Source of the DNA: Taudactylus pleione
Lineage: Eukaryota > Chordata > Amphibia > Anura > Myobatrachidae
DNA length: 64,000 nucleotides
Reading direction: 5' to 3'
Assembly (NCBI GenBank): GCA_031769625.1
Contig: JAUIMM010000169.1
Location: forward strand, 10,660,001 to 10,724,000
In this document: positions 11,844 to 22,297 of the stretch, in pieces
How the letters are laid out: each line of letters begins with the position of its first letter
Numbering within the stretch: position 1 is the first letter of the stretch
The notes under the pieces: model-generated
What the model saw: only the letters and a program-made list of their open reading frames with translations
What the model was told of the DNA's origin: nothing
Database searches by the model: none
Translations under genes and position numbers: made by a program

Positions 11844-12892
11844 TTGTACTGTGTTACATGTTTTGTCTTTCCTCTCCTAGTAAAACTCTGGTATTCCTGT
11901 GTCTAGGAGTTCCATCAAAACTTAGTTTCGATGTTACCTCTTCATTATGAGAATTTTCCGTGGCACACTCATGGCAGACGACACAGTCTTCTCCTGTAAC
12001 TGTGCACTCTCATTAACAGTGGTGCTCTTTGATGTGTGAGTACTAGAACTCCTCACGCACAGTTTTTAAAGTCCTCTAATATTATCATTATGAGACATGG
12101 AACTGGTACAGTAATTTACTGTGACATTGTATCAATAGGCCTGTAAATGAATTCATCCTTGTAAGGTTATTTTCCATTCTTCGATGAATCAGTACACCAT
12201 TCCACCATTATTGGTTGTCAAAAAGGGATCTGGCTCCCTTTGGAATACTTTCAGGAAGTGACACAGAGTTATTTGCATTCTGCACATGATATTTTCTGAT
12301 TTCCCAACAGGGAATTCAATACCTGCTGCAACACGTGTGTTTCCATTATGTTCTTTGTGAACTGTGTTTCTGGAAAAGTCTTTGTTGTCCATTGGTTGAT
12401 ATCACTTCCATCTGTTTTTCTTTTTTTTGGCACAGCTGACTGCACTGCTTTTAATAAATGTCAGTGTTTTCAGCTCCATTTTCTTGTTGATAAAACATCC
12501 ATTTGACAGGAACCCTAGGGTTAAATGTTCCTTCATTTTCATCTGCACATTTATCATAGCTCCTACAGTTGTCAACCCCGTAAGGTCCTGTACACAAGGG
12601 CGTCTTTTAATCTTCTATCCTGTTTCAGCTTCTGGCAGGTGAACGGAAGAGAAATGAATGCTCACATTGGGGTTGATGCAAATTTGAACGTAATTTGGCC
12701 ATTATTGCTACCACAATGCGTGCACTAAACTAAATGCAAATGTTCGCCTATAGGCGGAATTGTGTTCATCTTAGCCACACAGTCCTTATCTGTACTCTTG
12801 GTTTTAATACCCGGCATCATGATCAGTGCAGACTGGTAGGTGTATTTATGCTTCTGACCAACACTGGCAGCTGTTCAGTATTTACACTTTTG
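11844..12892. other. No gene recognised
   Basis: No open frame has gene-like features and no named repeat was found. Confidence 0.5.
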
Positions 12893-13182
12893 GCAGGGCT
12901 GTAACTAGGGTAGTGCGACCTGTGCCATGGCACAGGGCACCGCAGGGCAGGGGGTGCTGTTTGGACCTGTCAATTTTCCTGTTTATTATCATTCTCACTT
13001 GTAGCTTCCTCCTCTTTTACCCCCAGCATCTACTGGCCTCCTCTATCTCTTCCCTGGCCCTTCCCCATGAGGCCATGGCCCTTTTTCAGGTGCACTATCT
13101 TATGTCCCTATTTAAAAAATGGGTGGGGGGCGCCAATGCTCACTCTGGCAGAGGGCATCAAAAAGTCTAATTACGGCTCTGG
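12893..13182. mobile_element. Short inverted-repeat element
   Basis: It begins CAGGGCTGTAACTAGGG and ends CTAATTACGGCTCTG, an imperfect terminal inverted repeat. The interior has a run of GGCACC/GGGGGTGC motifs. A matching duplication was not found. Related ends occur near 9534 and 42871. Confidence 0.5.
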
Positions 13183-13687
13183 CCAGCAACGCATAGCCTG
13201 CAATTCAGTCATCACAACCTCTATGATTCCAATGTGTCTCAGAGAAGCGACTGTGCAATACCGTCCAACTAAATGTAAATGCAGCAGGAGGTGTCTGTAG
13301 GAAATGGAAACCTCCTGCATGCATCTGCGATTGAGTGCAGAATCCATAGAGGTCATGCTGCTTAGATAACCATTGCGACCATCAGTTGGGATGGTTGCTG
13401 CCCTCGGCCAGGCTGCACTAGCCGAAGCTTACGCAGCCTGGCCGTCGGAACCCCTGTGCCACGTCTAGAACGTCTGTATCCAATGATGCAGGCCCTGGGC
13501 TTGGCACCACTACAAAACGGGTGCCACACCCTCATTTTGTACAACGATCCCAATCGCTACTCCTGCTCCGCCCCCCAAACGTGACATGTCTAGGCTACGG
13601 GGGGTCTGCGAGCAATCATGTAAGACCTGTTCTGCACATGCGCAAAACGGGTTTGGCACAGACAAACAAACAAACAAACCATTGGGT
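13183..13687. other. Decayed MITE sequence
   Basis: Contains inverted GCAGGAGGT/ACCTCCTGC and CATGCGC motifs like those inside the element at 11416-11843, so it is probably an old relative without recognisable ends. Confidence 0.4.
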
Positions 13688-13701
13688 TTACGTACATGTC
13701 A
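13688..13701 (+). repeat. Left 14-bp flanking repeat of the foldback
   Basis: TTACGTACATGTCA, identical to 15472-15485. The probable target-site duplication. Confidence 0.7.
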
Positions 13702-15471
13702 TGAAGAAAACAAATGGATACTAGCGCACCAAGATTTCTAGAGGGCATAGGATGCAAGCGAGCTGCTGTATAGGATATCTGACTAGATCCTTAAGTATTG
13801 ACAGAGAAAAAGATATACTGCGCTCAGCTAGCAAATATTACTAACGTGCGGTATCTATGAACCAAGTATGAAGTTAATCTATGTTTAGCACGTATGATAT
13901 GATAAGACAATATGTAACAAATACTTAGTAGACGATGTGGATATTAAGCAATAAAAAATGATTTATTTTCAAAGTGGCTAAACCATGTAGAGTGGAAAAC
14001 CTGCACATGCACACAAACAAACAAAATCTTACCAGATCAGTTAGGAATGAAATCAAATCAGCATTGACTAATCAAGGACCAGAGGATATATGTGTCAGGA
14101 TATAGTAAATGGATAGTGGATATCAGGCCAAGGGGTGATATTACTAAAAGTGATAAAGTGCACTGGCGTGCACGATCCCAAATGAATCTGGATGCTTGAT
14201 GTCAGTCTTTTAGTCAGAAAGCGGCGTCCCGCTGTAGTGGCAGCAAGAAGTGGTAAAAAGTTCAGTCTGAGGTATGGTGCCCGGGATGATCTTCACGGGG
14301 ACAAGAGTATGGTGTATATGCCGGGGAGCAGTAGCCTCCTGGTTGCAGTGTGATCCGCTCACCGTGTCAGTATCGGAGGTTGCCTGAATGACCAAGCCGC
14401 CTCCGACCTGCAACACCAGGGATGACACTGTGTCCAACGGGAGACTGCCCGGCACCGCCGCTCACTTGAGTAGCGTGCCGTGCGTCTCCCCCTGTGTAAC
14501 CGCTGACTTACCTGTCTCACCCTGGGATTCACCGCTCCTTCCCCTGCCGGCTATGTTCCTCCAGATGGTAGAGTTGCTAGTAGTCTCCTCCGTGATGTGA
14601 TCACCTGTTCGGTGGTTACGTGTGTTAAATGGGTAATTAATTCAGTCTGGATATTCAACACACGTAACCATCGATCAGGTGATCACATCACGGAGGAGAC
14701 TACTAGCAACTCTACCATCTGGAGGAACATAGCCGGCAGGGGAAGGAGCGGTGAATCCCAGGGTGAGACAGGTAAGTCACCGGTTACACAGGAGGGAGAC
14801 GCACGGCACGCTACTCAAGTGAGCGGCGGTGCCGGGCAGTCTCCCGTTGGACACAGTGTCATCCCCGGTGTTGCAGGTCGGAGGCGGCTTGGTCATTCAG
14901 GCAACCTCCGATACTGACACGGTGAGCGGATCACACTGCAACCAGGAGGCTACTGCTCCCCGGCATATACACCGTACCCTTGTCCCCGTGAAGATCATCC
15001 CAGGCACCATACCGAAGACTGAACTTTTTACCACTTCTTGCTGCCACTACAGCGGGACGCCGCTTTCTGACTAAAAGACTGACATCAAGCATCTAGATTC
15101 ATTTGGGATCGTGCACGCCAGTGCACTTTATCACTTTTAGTAATATCACCCCTTGGCCTGATATCCACTATCCATTTACTATATCCTATGGTCCTTGATT
15201 AGTCAATGCTGATTTGATTTCATTCCTAACTGATCTGGTAGGATTTTGTTTGTTTGTGTGCATGTGCAGGTTTTCCACTCTACATGGTTTAGCCACTTTG
15301 AAAATAAATAATTTTTTATTACATAATATCCACATTGTCTACTAAGTATTTGTTACATATTGTCTTATCATATCATACGTGCTAAACATAGATTAACTTC
15401 ATACTTGGTTCATAGATACCGCACGTTAGTAATATTTGCTAGCTGAGCGCAGTATATCTTTTTCTCTGTCA
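13702..15471. mobile_element. 1.77-kb foldback element with 14-bp flanking repeat
   Basis: Two arms of about 820 bp (about 13802-14627 and 14657-15470) are near-identical inverted copies around a spacer of roughly 30 bp. The arm end reads CTGACAGAGAAAAAG-like on the left and CTTTTTCTCTGTCA on the right. An extra 100 bp lies outside the left arm (13702-13801) and has no partner on the right. The interval is bounded by 14-bp direct copies of TTACGTACATGTCA (13688-13701 and 15472-15485). Open frames inside the arms mirror each other and look non-coding. The flanks suggest one insertion event, and a 14-bp duplication is longer than usual for cut-and-paste transposons. Confidence 0.75.
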
Positions 15472-15485
15472 TTACGTACATGTCA
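15472..15485 (+). repeat. Right 14-bp flanking repeat of the foldback
   Basis: TTACGTACATGTCA, directly after the right arm. Confidence 0.7.
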
Positions 15486-16061
15486 AAATCAGCCCGTGGC
15501 TCACATGAGAACCTGTACAGCTGCAAATGAAGATGAGACTTAATACTGTAAGTATGGCTCTGCACGTACAGTACTTATGTATACCTGGGTCCAGACCTGA
15601 CTATGCGCAGTGTGAATACACACAAGATATACTCCACTCTTCATCAGCCCATATAGCTCATTGATTCCATCAGTTTAATTATTTGTATTCTATCAAAAAA
15701 TATTTTTCTCAAAAATACATGTTGTCCATAATGAAAGTTAAAAGTGATGTGTATGAGTATGAAGCCTGCGTCTGGCTCAGTCTCACATTATAATAGGGGT
15801 CCAGGGCTGTTCTATCTGAACATTTGCTGGTGCGCACAGTGGGGTTTCCCTGTCCTTGAAAGTAGAGCTCACATCACAGTGCTGCCATTGTGTGCAAGGA
15901 AGATTCACAGATCCCAGCTGTGTCAGCATTCTGTCCCCCCGTCCCCCTTCATCCTTGCATTTTCTATCAGCCATAAGGTGCAGGCAGGACTGACAGCCGT
16001 CTGTAAATGTGATGACAGCCAATAACAAAGCAGCAGTTGAAGTCAGTAAACAGATGTATTG
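15486..16061. other. No gene recognised
   Basis: No coding frame or named repeat stands out. Confidence 0.5.
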
Positions 16062-16155
16062 TCGGTGTGGTATTTTATGTTGACAGTTATGTTGACGTGC
16101 ATATTGACATGCTTACCATATCCACAGTGACCACATTGGCATTCTTCATGTTTAC
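16062..16155 (+). repeat. Left part of a degenerate TGTTGACAT-rich repeat
   Basis: Variants of TGTTGACAT and GTTGACGTGCATATTGACATG recur. The same motif set resumes after the hAT element at 20138-20400, so the hAT inserted into this repeat. Confidence 0.6.
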
Positions 16156-16789
16156 TAGGGGTGTGCACCGGCCACTTTTCGTGTTTTGTGTTTTGGTTTT
16201 GGATCTGGATCTTTCTTCGTGTTTTGGATCTGGATTGGTTTTGCCAAAACCACCCTTCCGTGTTTTGGGTTCTGGGTTTTGTGTTTTGGATCTGTATTTT
16301 TTTTTAAAAAAGCATAAAAACTGCTAAAATCACAGAATTTGTGTGTTTTTCTGCTCCTATGCTATTATTAACCTCAATAACCTTAATTTCCACTCATTTC
16401 CAGTCTATTCTGAACACCTCACACCTCACAATAGTGTTTTTATGTCCAAAAGGTTGCACCGAGGTAGCTGGATTACTATGCTAAGAGATACGAGTGGACA
16501 GCACAAACAGGTGGTCCATCTAGGAGTGACACTGCAGTGGCAGACAGGATGGCAGTTTGAAAACTAGGCCCCAAACAGTACATAATTCAAAGAAAAAAAA
16601 GAGGTGCAAGATGGAATTGTCCTTGGGCCCTCCCACCCACCCTTATGTTGTATAAACAGGACATGCACACTTTAACAAACCAAACATTTCAGCGCCAGGG
16701 TCTGCCGCACGACTGTGGCTGAAATGATTGGTTCGTTTGGGCCCCCACAAAACAAGCTGGCAATTAATCTGTCCCTGCACAAACTGGCT

Positions 16790-17195
16790 CTACGGAGGCA
16801 AGATGTCGTCCTCATCCTCCTCATCCACCGATTCCTCACCCTCTTCAGTGTTGTGTACATCCTCATCCTCACAGAGTATTAATTCGTCCCCGCTGGAATC
16901 CACAACCACAGGTCCCTCTGTACGTTCTGGAGGCTGGTCTCCCTGGAAGAGTTGATAATTCATTTTATGAACATCATCTTCTCCACATTTTGTGGAAGCA
17001 ACCTCCTACGCCTTTCGCTGACAAGGTTCCCGGCTGCACTAAACACTCTTTCGGAGTACACACTGGAGGGGGGGCAACTCAGGTAAAATAGAGCCAGTTT
17101 GTACAGGGACCTCCAAATTGCCTCTTTTTCCTGCCAGTACAGGTACGGACTGTCTGACATGCCTACTTGGATGCTGTCACCGATGTAATCCTTTA
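16790..17195 (-). pseudogene. hAT transposase C-terminal remnant (copy 1)
   Basis: Encodes the hAT dimerisation segment, with SERVFSAAGNLVSERRRR and LLPQNVEKMMF, followed by an acidic tail ending DDILPP and TAG (16790-16792). A one-base loss near 16960 breaks the frame after MMFIK. The upstream limit (VEDYIGDS region) abuts the 138-bp array. Homologous to the same region of copies 2 and 3. Confidence 0.85.
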
Positions 17196-17198
17196 ACA

Positions 17199-17925
17199 GA
17201 CAGACGCATGCTTGTCGCTGCTGCTTTGAGGATGCAGGTGCGTCTACAGCCCACACAATTCACAAAGACAGAAAAAAAAGAAGAATTTTTAATTTTTTGT
17301 GGAGCGCACTTTGAGGGTTACACCACCCTTTAACAGACAGACGCACGCTTGTCGCTGCTGCTTTGAGGATGCAGGTGCGGCTACTGCGCATACATTTCAC
17401 ACACAAACACATAAAAAAAGAAGATTATTTTATTTTGTTGGAGCGCACTTTGGGGGTAACACCACCCTTTAACAGACAGACGCATGCTTGTCGCTGCTGC
17501 TTTAAGGATGCAGGTGCGGCTACAGCCCACACATTTCACAAAGAGAAAAAAAAAGAAGAATTTTTTTATTGTTTGTGGAGCGCACTTTGAGGGTTACACC
17601 ACCCTTTAACAGACAGACGCACGCTTGTTGCTGCTGCTTTAAGGATGCAGGTGCGGCTACAGCCCACACATTTCACAAAGACAGAAAAAAAAAGAAGAAT
17701 TTTTTTATTGTTTGTGGAGTGCACTTTGAGGGTTACACCACCCTTTAACAGACAGACGCACGCTTGTCGCTGCTGCTTTAAGGATGCAAGTGCGGCTACA
17801 GCCCACACATTTCACAAAGACAGAAAAAAAAAGATTTTTTTTATTGTTTGTGGAGCGCACTTTGAGGGTTACACCACCCTTTGACAGACAGACACATGCT
17901 TGTCGCTGCTGCTTTGAGGATGCAG
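17199..17925. repeat. Tandem array of about 138-bp units inside the transposase
   Basis: About five units, each with CAGACAGACGCACGCTTG, CTGCTGCTTTAAGGATGCAGG and a poly-A stretch. Unit starts near 17199, 17336, 17475, 17613, 17752 and 17885 give a period near 138. The unit is a shortened relative of the 157-bp unit in the outer array. Open frames through it repeat TAHTFHK and are not genes. Confidence 0.85.
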
Positions 17926-17928
17926 GTG

Positions 17929-18255
17929 GAATCTAGACGGGATTTGGAACCGGGGGCACACTACCTCCATCAATTGTCTAAATCCCACTGCACTAATGGC
18001 GGATACCGGACGCACGTCTAACACCAACATAGCAGTCAAGGCCTCAGTTATACATTTTGCTTCAGGATGACTGCTGTCGTACTTCATCCTCCTCGCTAGG
18101 GACTGTTGGAGGGTCAATTGTTTAGTAAAAGTAGTGGTGTTCCTACTTCCTCTCTGGGATGATGAACAACTCCCAGCAGCAGCAACAGCACTAGGAGGAA
18201 GTGGTTCTTGATCTTTCCCTATTTTATTTTTATCGGAGAAAGTTTGGTCTTCCAT
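17929..18255 (-). pseudogene. hAT transposase N-terminal remnant (copy 1)
   Basis: It begins MEDQTFSDKNK as in copy 2, but after PLPPSAVAAAG it jumps to the segment beginning SQRGSRNTTTF. About 370 residues, including the BED finger, are therefore deleted. It continues through QQSLARRMKYDSSHPEAK and CPRFQIPSRFH and then runs into the 138-bp array. Confidence 0.85.
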
Positions 18256-18289
18256 TTATGTTATATTGATATATACGTGCGGCTAAGGC

Positions 18290-19580
18290 GCACACAAACG
18301 CAGAAAATATTTTTTTATTTTTGCTGGAGAGTAGTGCACTTTGTGGGTTACACCACCCTTTAAGAAATGAGCCAGCCGGCCCTTTACTTATGGGACACAG
18401 GCGCACGCTTGGCGCTTCTCCTTTGTTGATTCATGTGCAGCCACAGTGCACACAATTCACAAACAGAAAAAAAAAATTATTTTGTTTGGAGTGCCCTTTG
18501 GGGGTTACAGCACCCTTTAGCGGTCAATCCAGCCGGCCCTTTATTTATGGGACACAGGCGCACGCTTGGCACTACTTTGTTGATGCATGTGCGGCTACTG
18601 CACACACAATTCACAAACACAAAAAAATATATTTTTTTATTTTGTTTGGAGTGCCCTTTGGGGGTTACAGCACCCTTTAGCGGTCAATCCAGCCGGCCCT
18701 TTATTTATGGGACACAGGCGCACGCTTGGCTCTACTTTGTTGATGCATGTGCGGCTACTGCGCACACAATTCACAAACAGAAAATATTTTTTTATTTTGT
18801 TTGGAGTGCCCTTTGGGGGTTACAGCACCCTTTAGCGGTCAATCCAGCCGGCCCTTTATTTATGGGACACAGGCGCACGCTTGGCTCTACTTTGTTGATG
18901 CATGTGCGGCTACTGCGCACACAATTCACAAACAGAAAATATTTTTTTATTTTGTTTGGAGTGTACTTTGGGGGTTACAGCACCCTTTAATGGTCAAGCC
19001 AGCCGGCCCTTTACTTATGACACAGGCGCACGCTTGGCACTACTTTGTTGATGCACGTGCGGCTACTGCGCACACAATTCACAAACACAGAAAATATTTT
19101 TTTATTTTGTTTGGAGTGTACTTTGGAGGTTACTGCACCCTTTAACGGTCAAGCCAGCCGGCCCTTTACTTATGACACAGGCGCACGCTTGGCACTACTT
19201 TGTTGATGCACGTGCGGCTACTGCGCACACAATTCACAAACACAGAAAATATTTTTTTATTTTGTTTGGAGTGTACTTTGGGGGTTACAGCACCCTTTAA
19301 CGGTCAAGCCAGCCGGCCCTTTACTTATGACACAGGTGCACGCTTGGCACTACTTTGTTGATGCACGTGTGGCTACTGCGCACACAATTCACAAACACAG
19401 AAAATATATTTTTTTTTTGTTTGGAGTGTACTTTGGGGGTTACAGCACCCTTTTACGGACAAGCCAGCCATCCCTTTACTAATGGGACACAGGCGCACGC
19501 TTGGCGCTGCTCCTTTGTTGATGCACGTGCAGCCACAGTGCACACAATTCACAAACACAGAAAAAATATATATTTTTTTT
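18290..19580. repeat. Tandem array of about 157-bp units (copy 1, 5' side)
   Basis: About eight units carrying CAGCCGGCCCTTTACTTATG, GACACAGGCGCACGCTTGG and TTTGTTGATGCACGTGCGGC. GCACGCTTGG recurs about every 155-160 bp from 18413 to 19498. Repetitive open frames (THNSQ or AHTIHKH) run through it on the plus strand and are artefacts. Confidence 0.9.
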
Positions 19581-19969
19581 AGCACTTGGGGGGAGCACCC
19601 CTGATGGACAGAGCACCCCCTGGACAACACTACAGCACCCCTTTAGGACTGGGACACTGCACAGGACTTTGGAGTGGACACAGCCCCTATGGACAACTGA
19701 CTGCACAACACAGTCCAGCCAGCCCCTATGGACTTTGAAGTAGTGGACACAGCCCCTATGGACAACAGCAGCACAGCACAACACAGCCAGCCCCTATGGA
19801 CTTTGAAGTAGTGGACACAGCCCCTATGGACAACAGCAGCACAGCGCAGCACAGCACAACACTACTCTGCACTACACTACACTACACTACACAGCCCAGC
19901 CAGCCCTAACTCCCACCCTCCCTCTTCACTGTCCACAGCCGAGTGAGAAAATGGCGCCGACGCGGGTAC

Positions 19970-19977
19970 CTTATATA
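19970..19977 (-). promoter_or_regulatory. TATA box of hAT copy 1
   Basis: The minus strand reads TATATAAG, then about 20 bases later a GGCGCCATTTTC segment that resembles a YY1 site near a start point. The same arrangement is kept in copies 2 and 3, which supports a promoter. A TATA role is inferred. Confidence 0.5.
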
Positions 19978-20137
19978 GGATCCAAAACCCGCGAGACCCG
20001 GAAGGCGGGATGATGACGTTTTGCCTCGATTTCAGTTCCAAGTCAGGCGGGAAAAGTCGAGCCTGACTCGGATCGGCCTCGGATCGGGGGGGCTCGGGGA
20101 GGTTCGGATTTTAGAAATCCGAACCCGCTCACCCCTA

Positions 20138-20400
20138 ATGTTTACACGGATGACATGTTAACATGGTAGAATGTCAACATAACATCCCTGGTGCCTCAAC
20201 CTCCTGGTGGCACCTAAACAGTAGTGTCTGCATTCTGGGAATGGCAACATTTCAGATGTCGGCATTGTGGATATGTCAACACTCTGAGGATGTCCACATG
20301 GTGCATATCGACATGTTGACCCATATTGACATTCTTGTGTCAACAGTGTGGTGTCGATGTTATGAATGTTGACATGGTGTAACTGTCGACAATGTGGCCA
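20138..20400 (+). repeat. Right part of the degenerate TGTTGACAT-rich repeat
   Basis: Many variants of TGTTGACAT and ATGTCGACAT occur, continuing the sequence interrupted by hAT copy 1. No coding. Confidence 0.6.
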
Positions 20401-20454
20401 TATATACGGTGTTGTCATACCAATGATTTTGAGATTATGTAGCATTGTGAACAG

Positions 20455-20841
20455 GAAGCAGTCGGGAAGCCGACGGACGAAATCCCGACCGCCGTCTTCC
20501 CGACTGTCTAATCCCGGCAAGGTACTAATGACAGGCGTCGAAATCCCGACGCCTGTCATTAGACCTACGCCAGGAGCCCGACACTCGGCTTACCGATCGA
20601 AGGTTAGGGGCTCCCGGGGGGGACTTAGGGTTAGGCTGCGGGAAAGGGGGGGTTAGGTTTAGGCACTTAGAGGGGAGTTAGGGTTAGGCACTTGGGGGGG
20701 AAATTAGAGTTAGGCACCTCTAAGGGAGGGTTAGGGTTAGTGGGTAAAAAAAAGGTTAGCGATACCTTTTGTAGCTTCGGGATTTTCACCCCTCCCGGGC
20801 TTCCGATGTCGGGATCTGGCGGCCGGCGGTAAATCATACCG
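20455..20841. mobile_element. GC-rich MITE with telomere-like GGTTAGGG repeats
   Basis: It opens with AGTCGGGAAGCCGAC and palindromic GACAGGCGTCG segments, then has a degenerate tandem of TTAGGGTTAGGCACTT from about 20600 to 20745, and ends near AAATCATACC. An element with the same parts in inverse order lies at 28518-28800. The exact ends are not resolved. Confidence 0.6.
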
Positions 20842-21808
20842 ATTTCATGTGAACACATTAGTTACAATACCTTACAACATATTGTTATAGATAGTGATTT
20901 TACTTTCAGATCTATTATTACCAGATATTGATAACTGAGGAAAGGTCTACACATATTCGTACATGGCATGACAGTGTCAGAAAAAGTGAGACTAACGTTT
21001 TTTTTTCTTTTTAAATTGTCAGTAAAAAATATTTTTTACATTTAGCAACCATTGGTATGCCCTATGGTGTGATTTTTTTTTAAATTGTTGGCAGGAACCA
21101 GGGTCCAGTGCAGATAATGTGGGTGCACCTACAGTAAGTAGCCGGTGTCCTGTCTACATCACCCTCACTGTGACAAAATGTGCACTGGAACAGAGAGAAC
21201 AAACTAGATGGACAATGCCAGGATTAGCAACTGGGCCCTAGTGCCTTCCCTTGCCAATTCTGAATCAAATTAATATAAATACATTTCATTGTGTTCTACA
21301 TTTGAAGCTGATAGGAGGAGTAGCAAAATAACAGTTGTGAAAATAGAAATAGCTGGAGGACATATTTAATAGTAATAAAAAATGTTAATGTTTGATGCCA
21401 GGGGAATTGGATTCCAAATAGAGTATATAGAGGTTCAACATACTGTATTGACCTACTAATTCTGAGCCTACTTTTTTTTAGTGTTCCTTCTACTATTTAC
21501 AATAAATGTGATTACTACTTCACAAATTTCTCTAGAGTAGCAATTCTCAAACTGTGTCGTGACACCTTAGTGAGTCACGAGTTGGTCTCTGGTGTATCGT
21601 ACATAATGGCAGTGGGGGTGACAAAAAAAAGGCTGAGTACTGCCAGTGATCGCGCTGAGTGACAAAATATGTGGGTCCCAGGGACCCTCCATTTAAAGAC
21701 AAATGAGGTCCTATCTGACCATTTCTGGGTCCCATCATAATTTACGCTTTAGAGCACCCCATATGTCCCTCAGACCTCCCCACATGTCACCACAGATCTC
21801 CACATACC
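20842..21808. other. No gene recognised
   Basis: AT-rich. Near 21539-21600 a CAATTCTCAAACTGTG motif resembles a hAT terminus without a matching partner. Nothing else is identified. Confidence 0.5.
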
Positions 21809-22297
21809 CTTAGAATTAGGGGTGTGCACCGGCCACTTTTCGTGTTTTGGTTTTGGCTCTGGATCTTTCTTCGTGTTTTGGATCTGGATTGGTTTTGCCA
21901 AAACCACCCTTCCGTGTTTTGGGTTCTGGGTTTTGTGTTTTGGATCTGTATTTTTTTTTAAAAAAGCATAAAAACAGCTAAAATCACAGAATTTGTTGGT
22001 TTCTCTGCTCCTATGCTATTATTAACCTCAATAACCTTAATTTCCACTCATTTCCAGTCTATTCTGAACACCTCACACCTCACAATAGTGTTTTTATGTC
22101 CAAAAGGTTGCACCGAGGTAGCTGGATGACTATGCTAAGCGAAACGAGTGGGCAGCACAAACACGTGACCCATCTAGGAGTGACACTGCAGTGGCAGACA
22201 GGATGGCAGTTAGAAAAACTAGGCCCCAAACTGTACATAATGCAAAGAAAAAAAAGAAATGCAAGATGGAATTGTCCTTGGGCCCTCCCACCCACCC

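Larger units (their letters stand above)
16156..20137 (-). mobile_element. hAT element, copy 1 (internally deleted, array-bearing)
   Basis: It begins TAGGGGTGTGCACCGGCC and ends CCCGCTCACCCCTA, imperfect inverted termini. The 8-bp duplication ATGTTTAC is perfect (16148-16155 and 20138-20145). The transposase is oriented on the minus strand but lacks the BED finger and most of the catalytic core; only N- and C-terminal remnants survive. A tandem array of about 138-bp units lies where the core should be, and a second array of about 157-bp units lies between the transposase start and the 5' end. It is non-autonomous but evidently moved as a unit, because both ends and the duplication are intact. 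Confidence 0.9.

Noticed and set aside
14210..15074. Mirror-image frames of 70-106 codons in the foldback arms
   Set aside because: The same sequence is read from both arms, with no known domain and no start context.
17363..19630. Plus- and minus-strand frames with repeating AHTIHKH or PLFMGHRRTLG
   Set aside because: They follow the tandem units exactly and repeat at the unit period, so they are array artefacts.
20600..20745. True telomere or subtelomere
   Set aside because: The TTAGGG-like tract is short and degenerate and lies inside an element with a relative at 28.5 kb.
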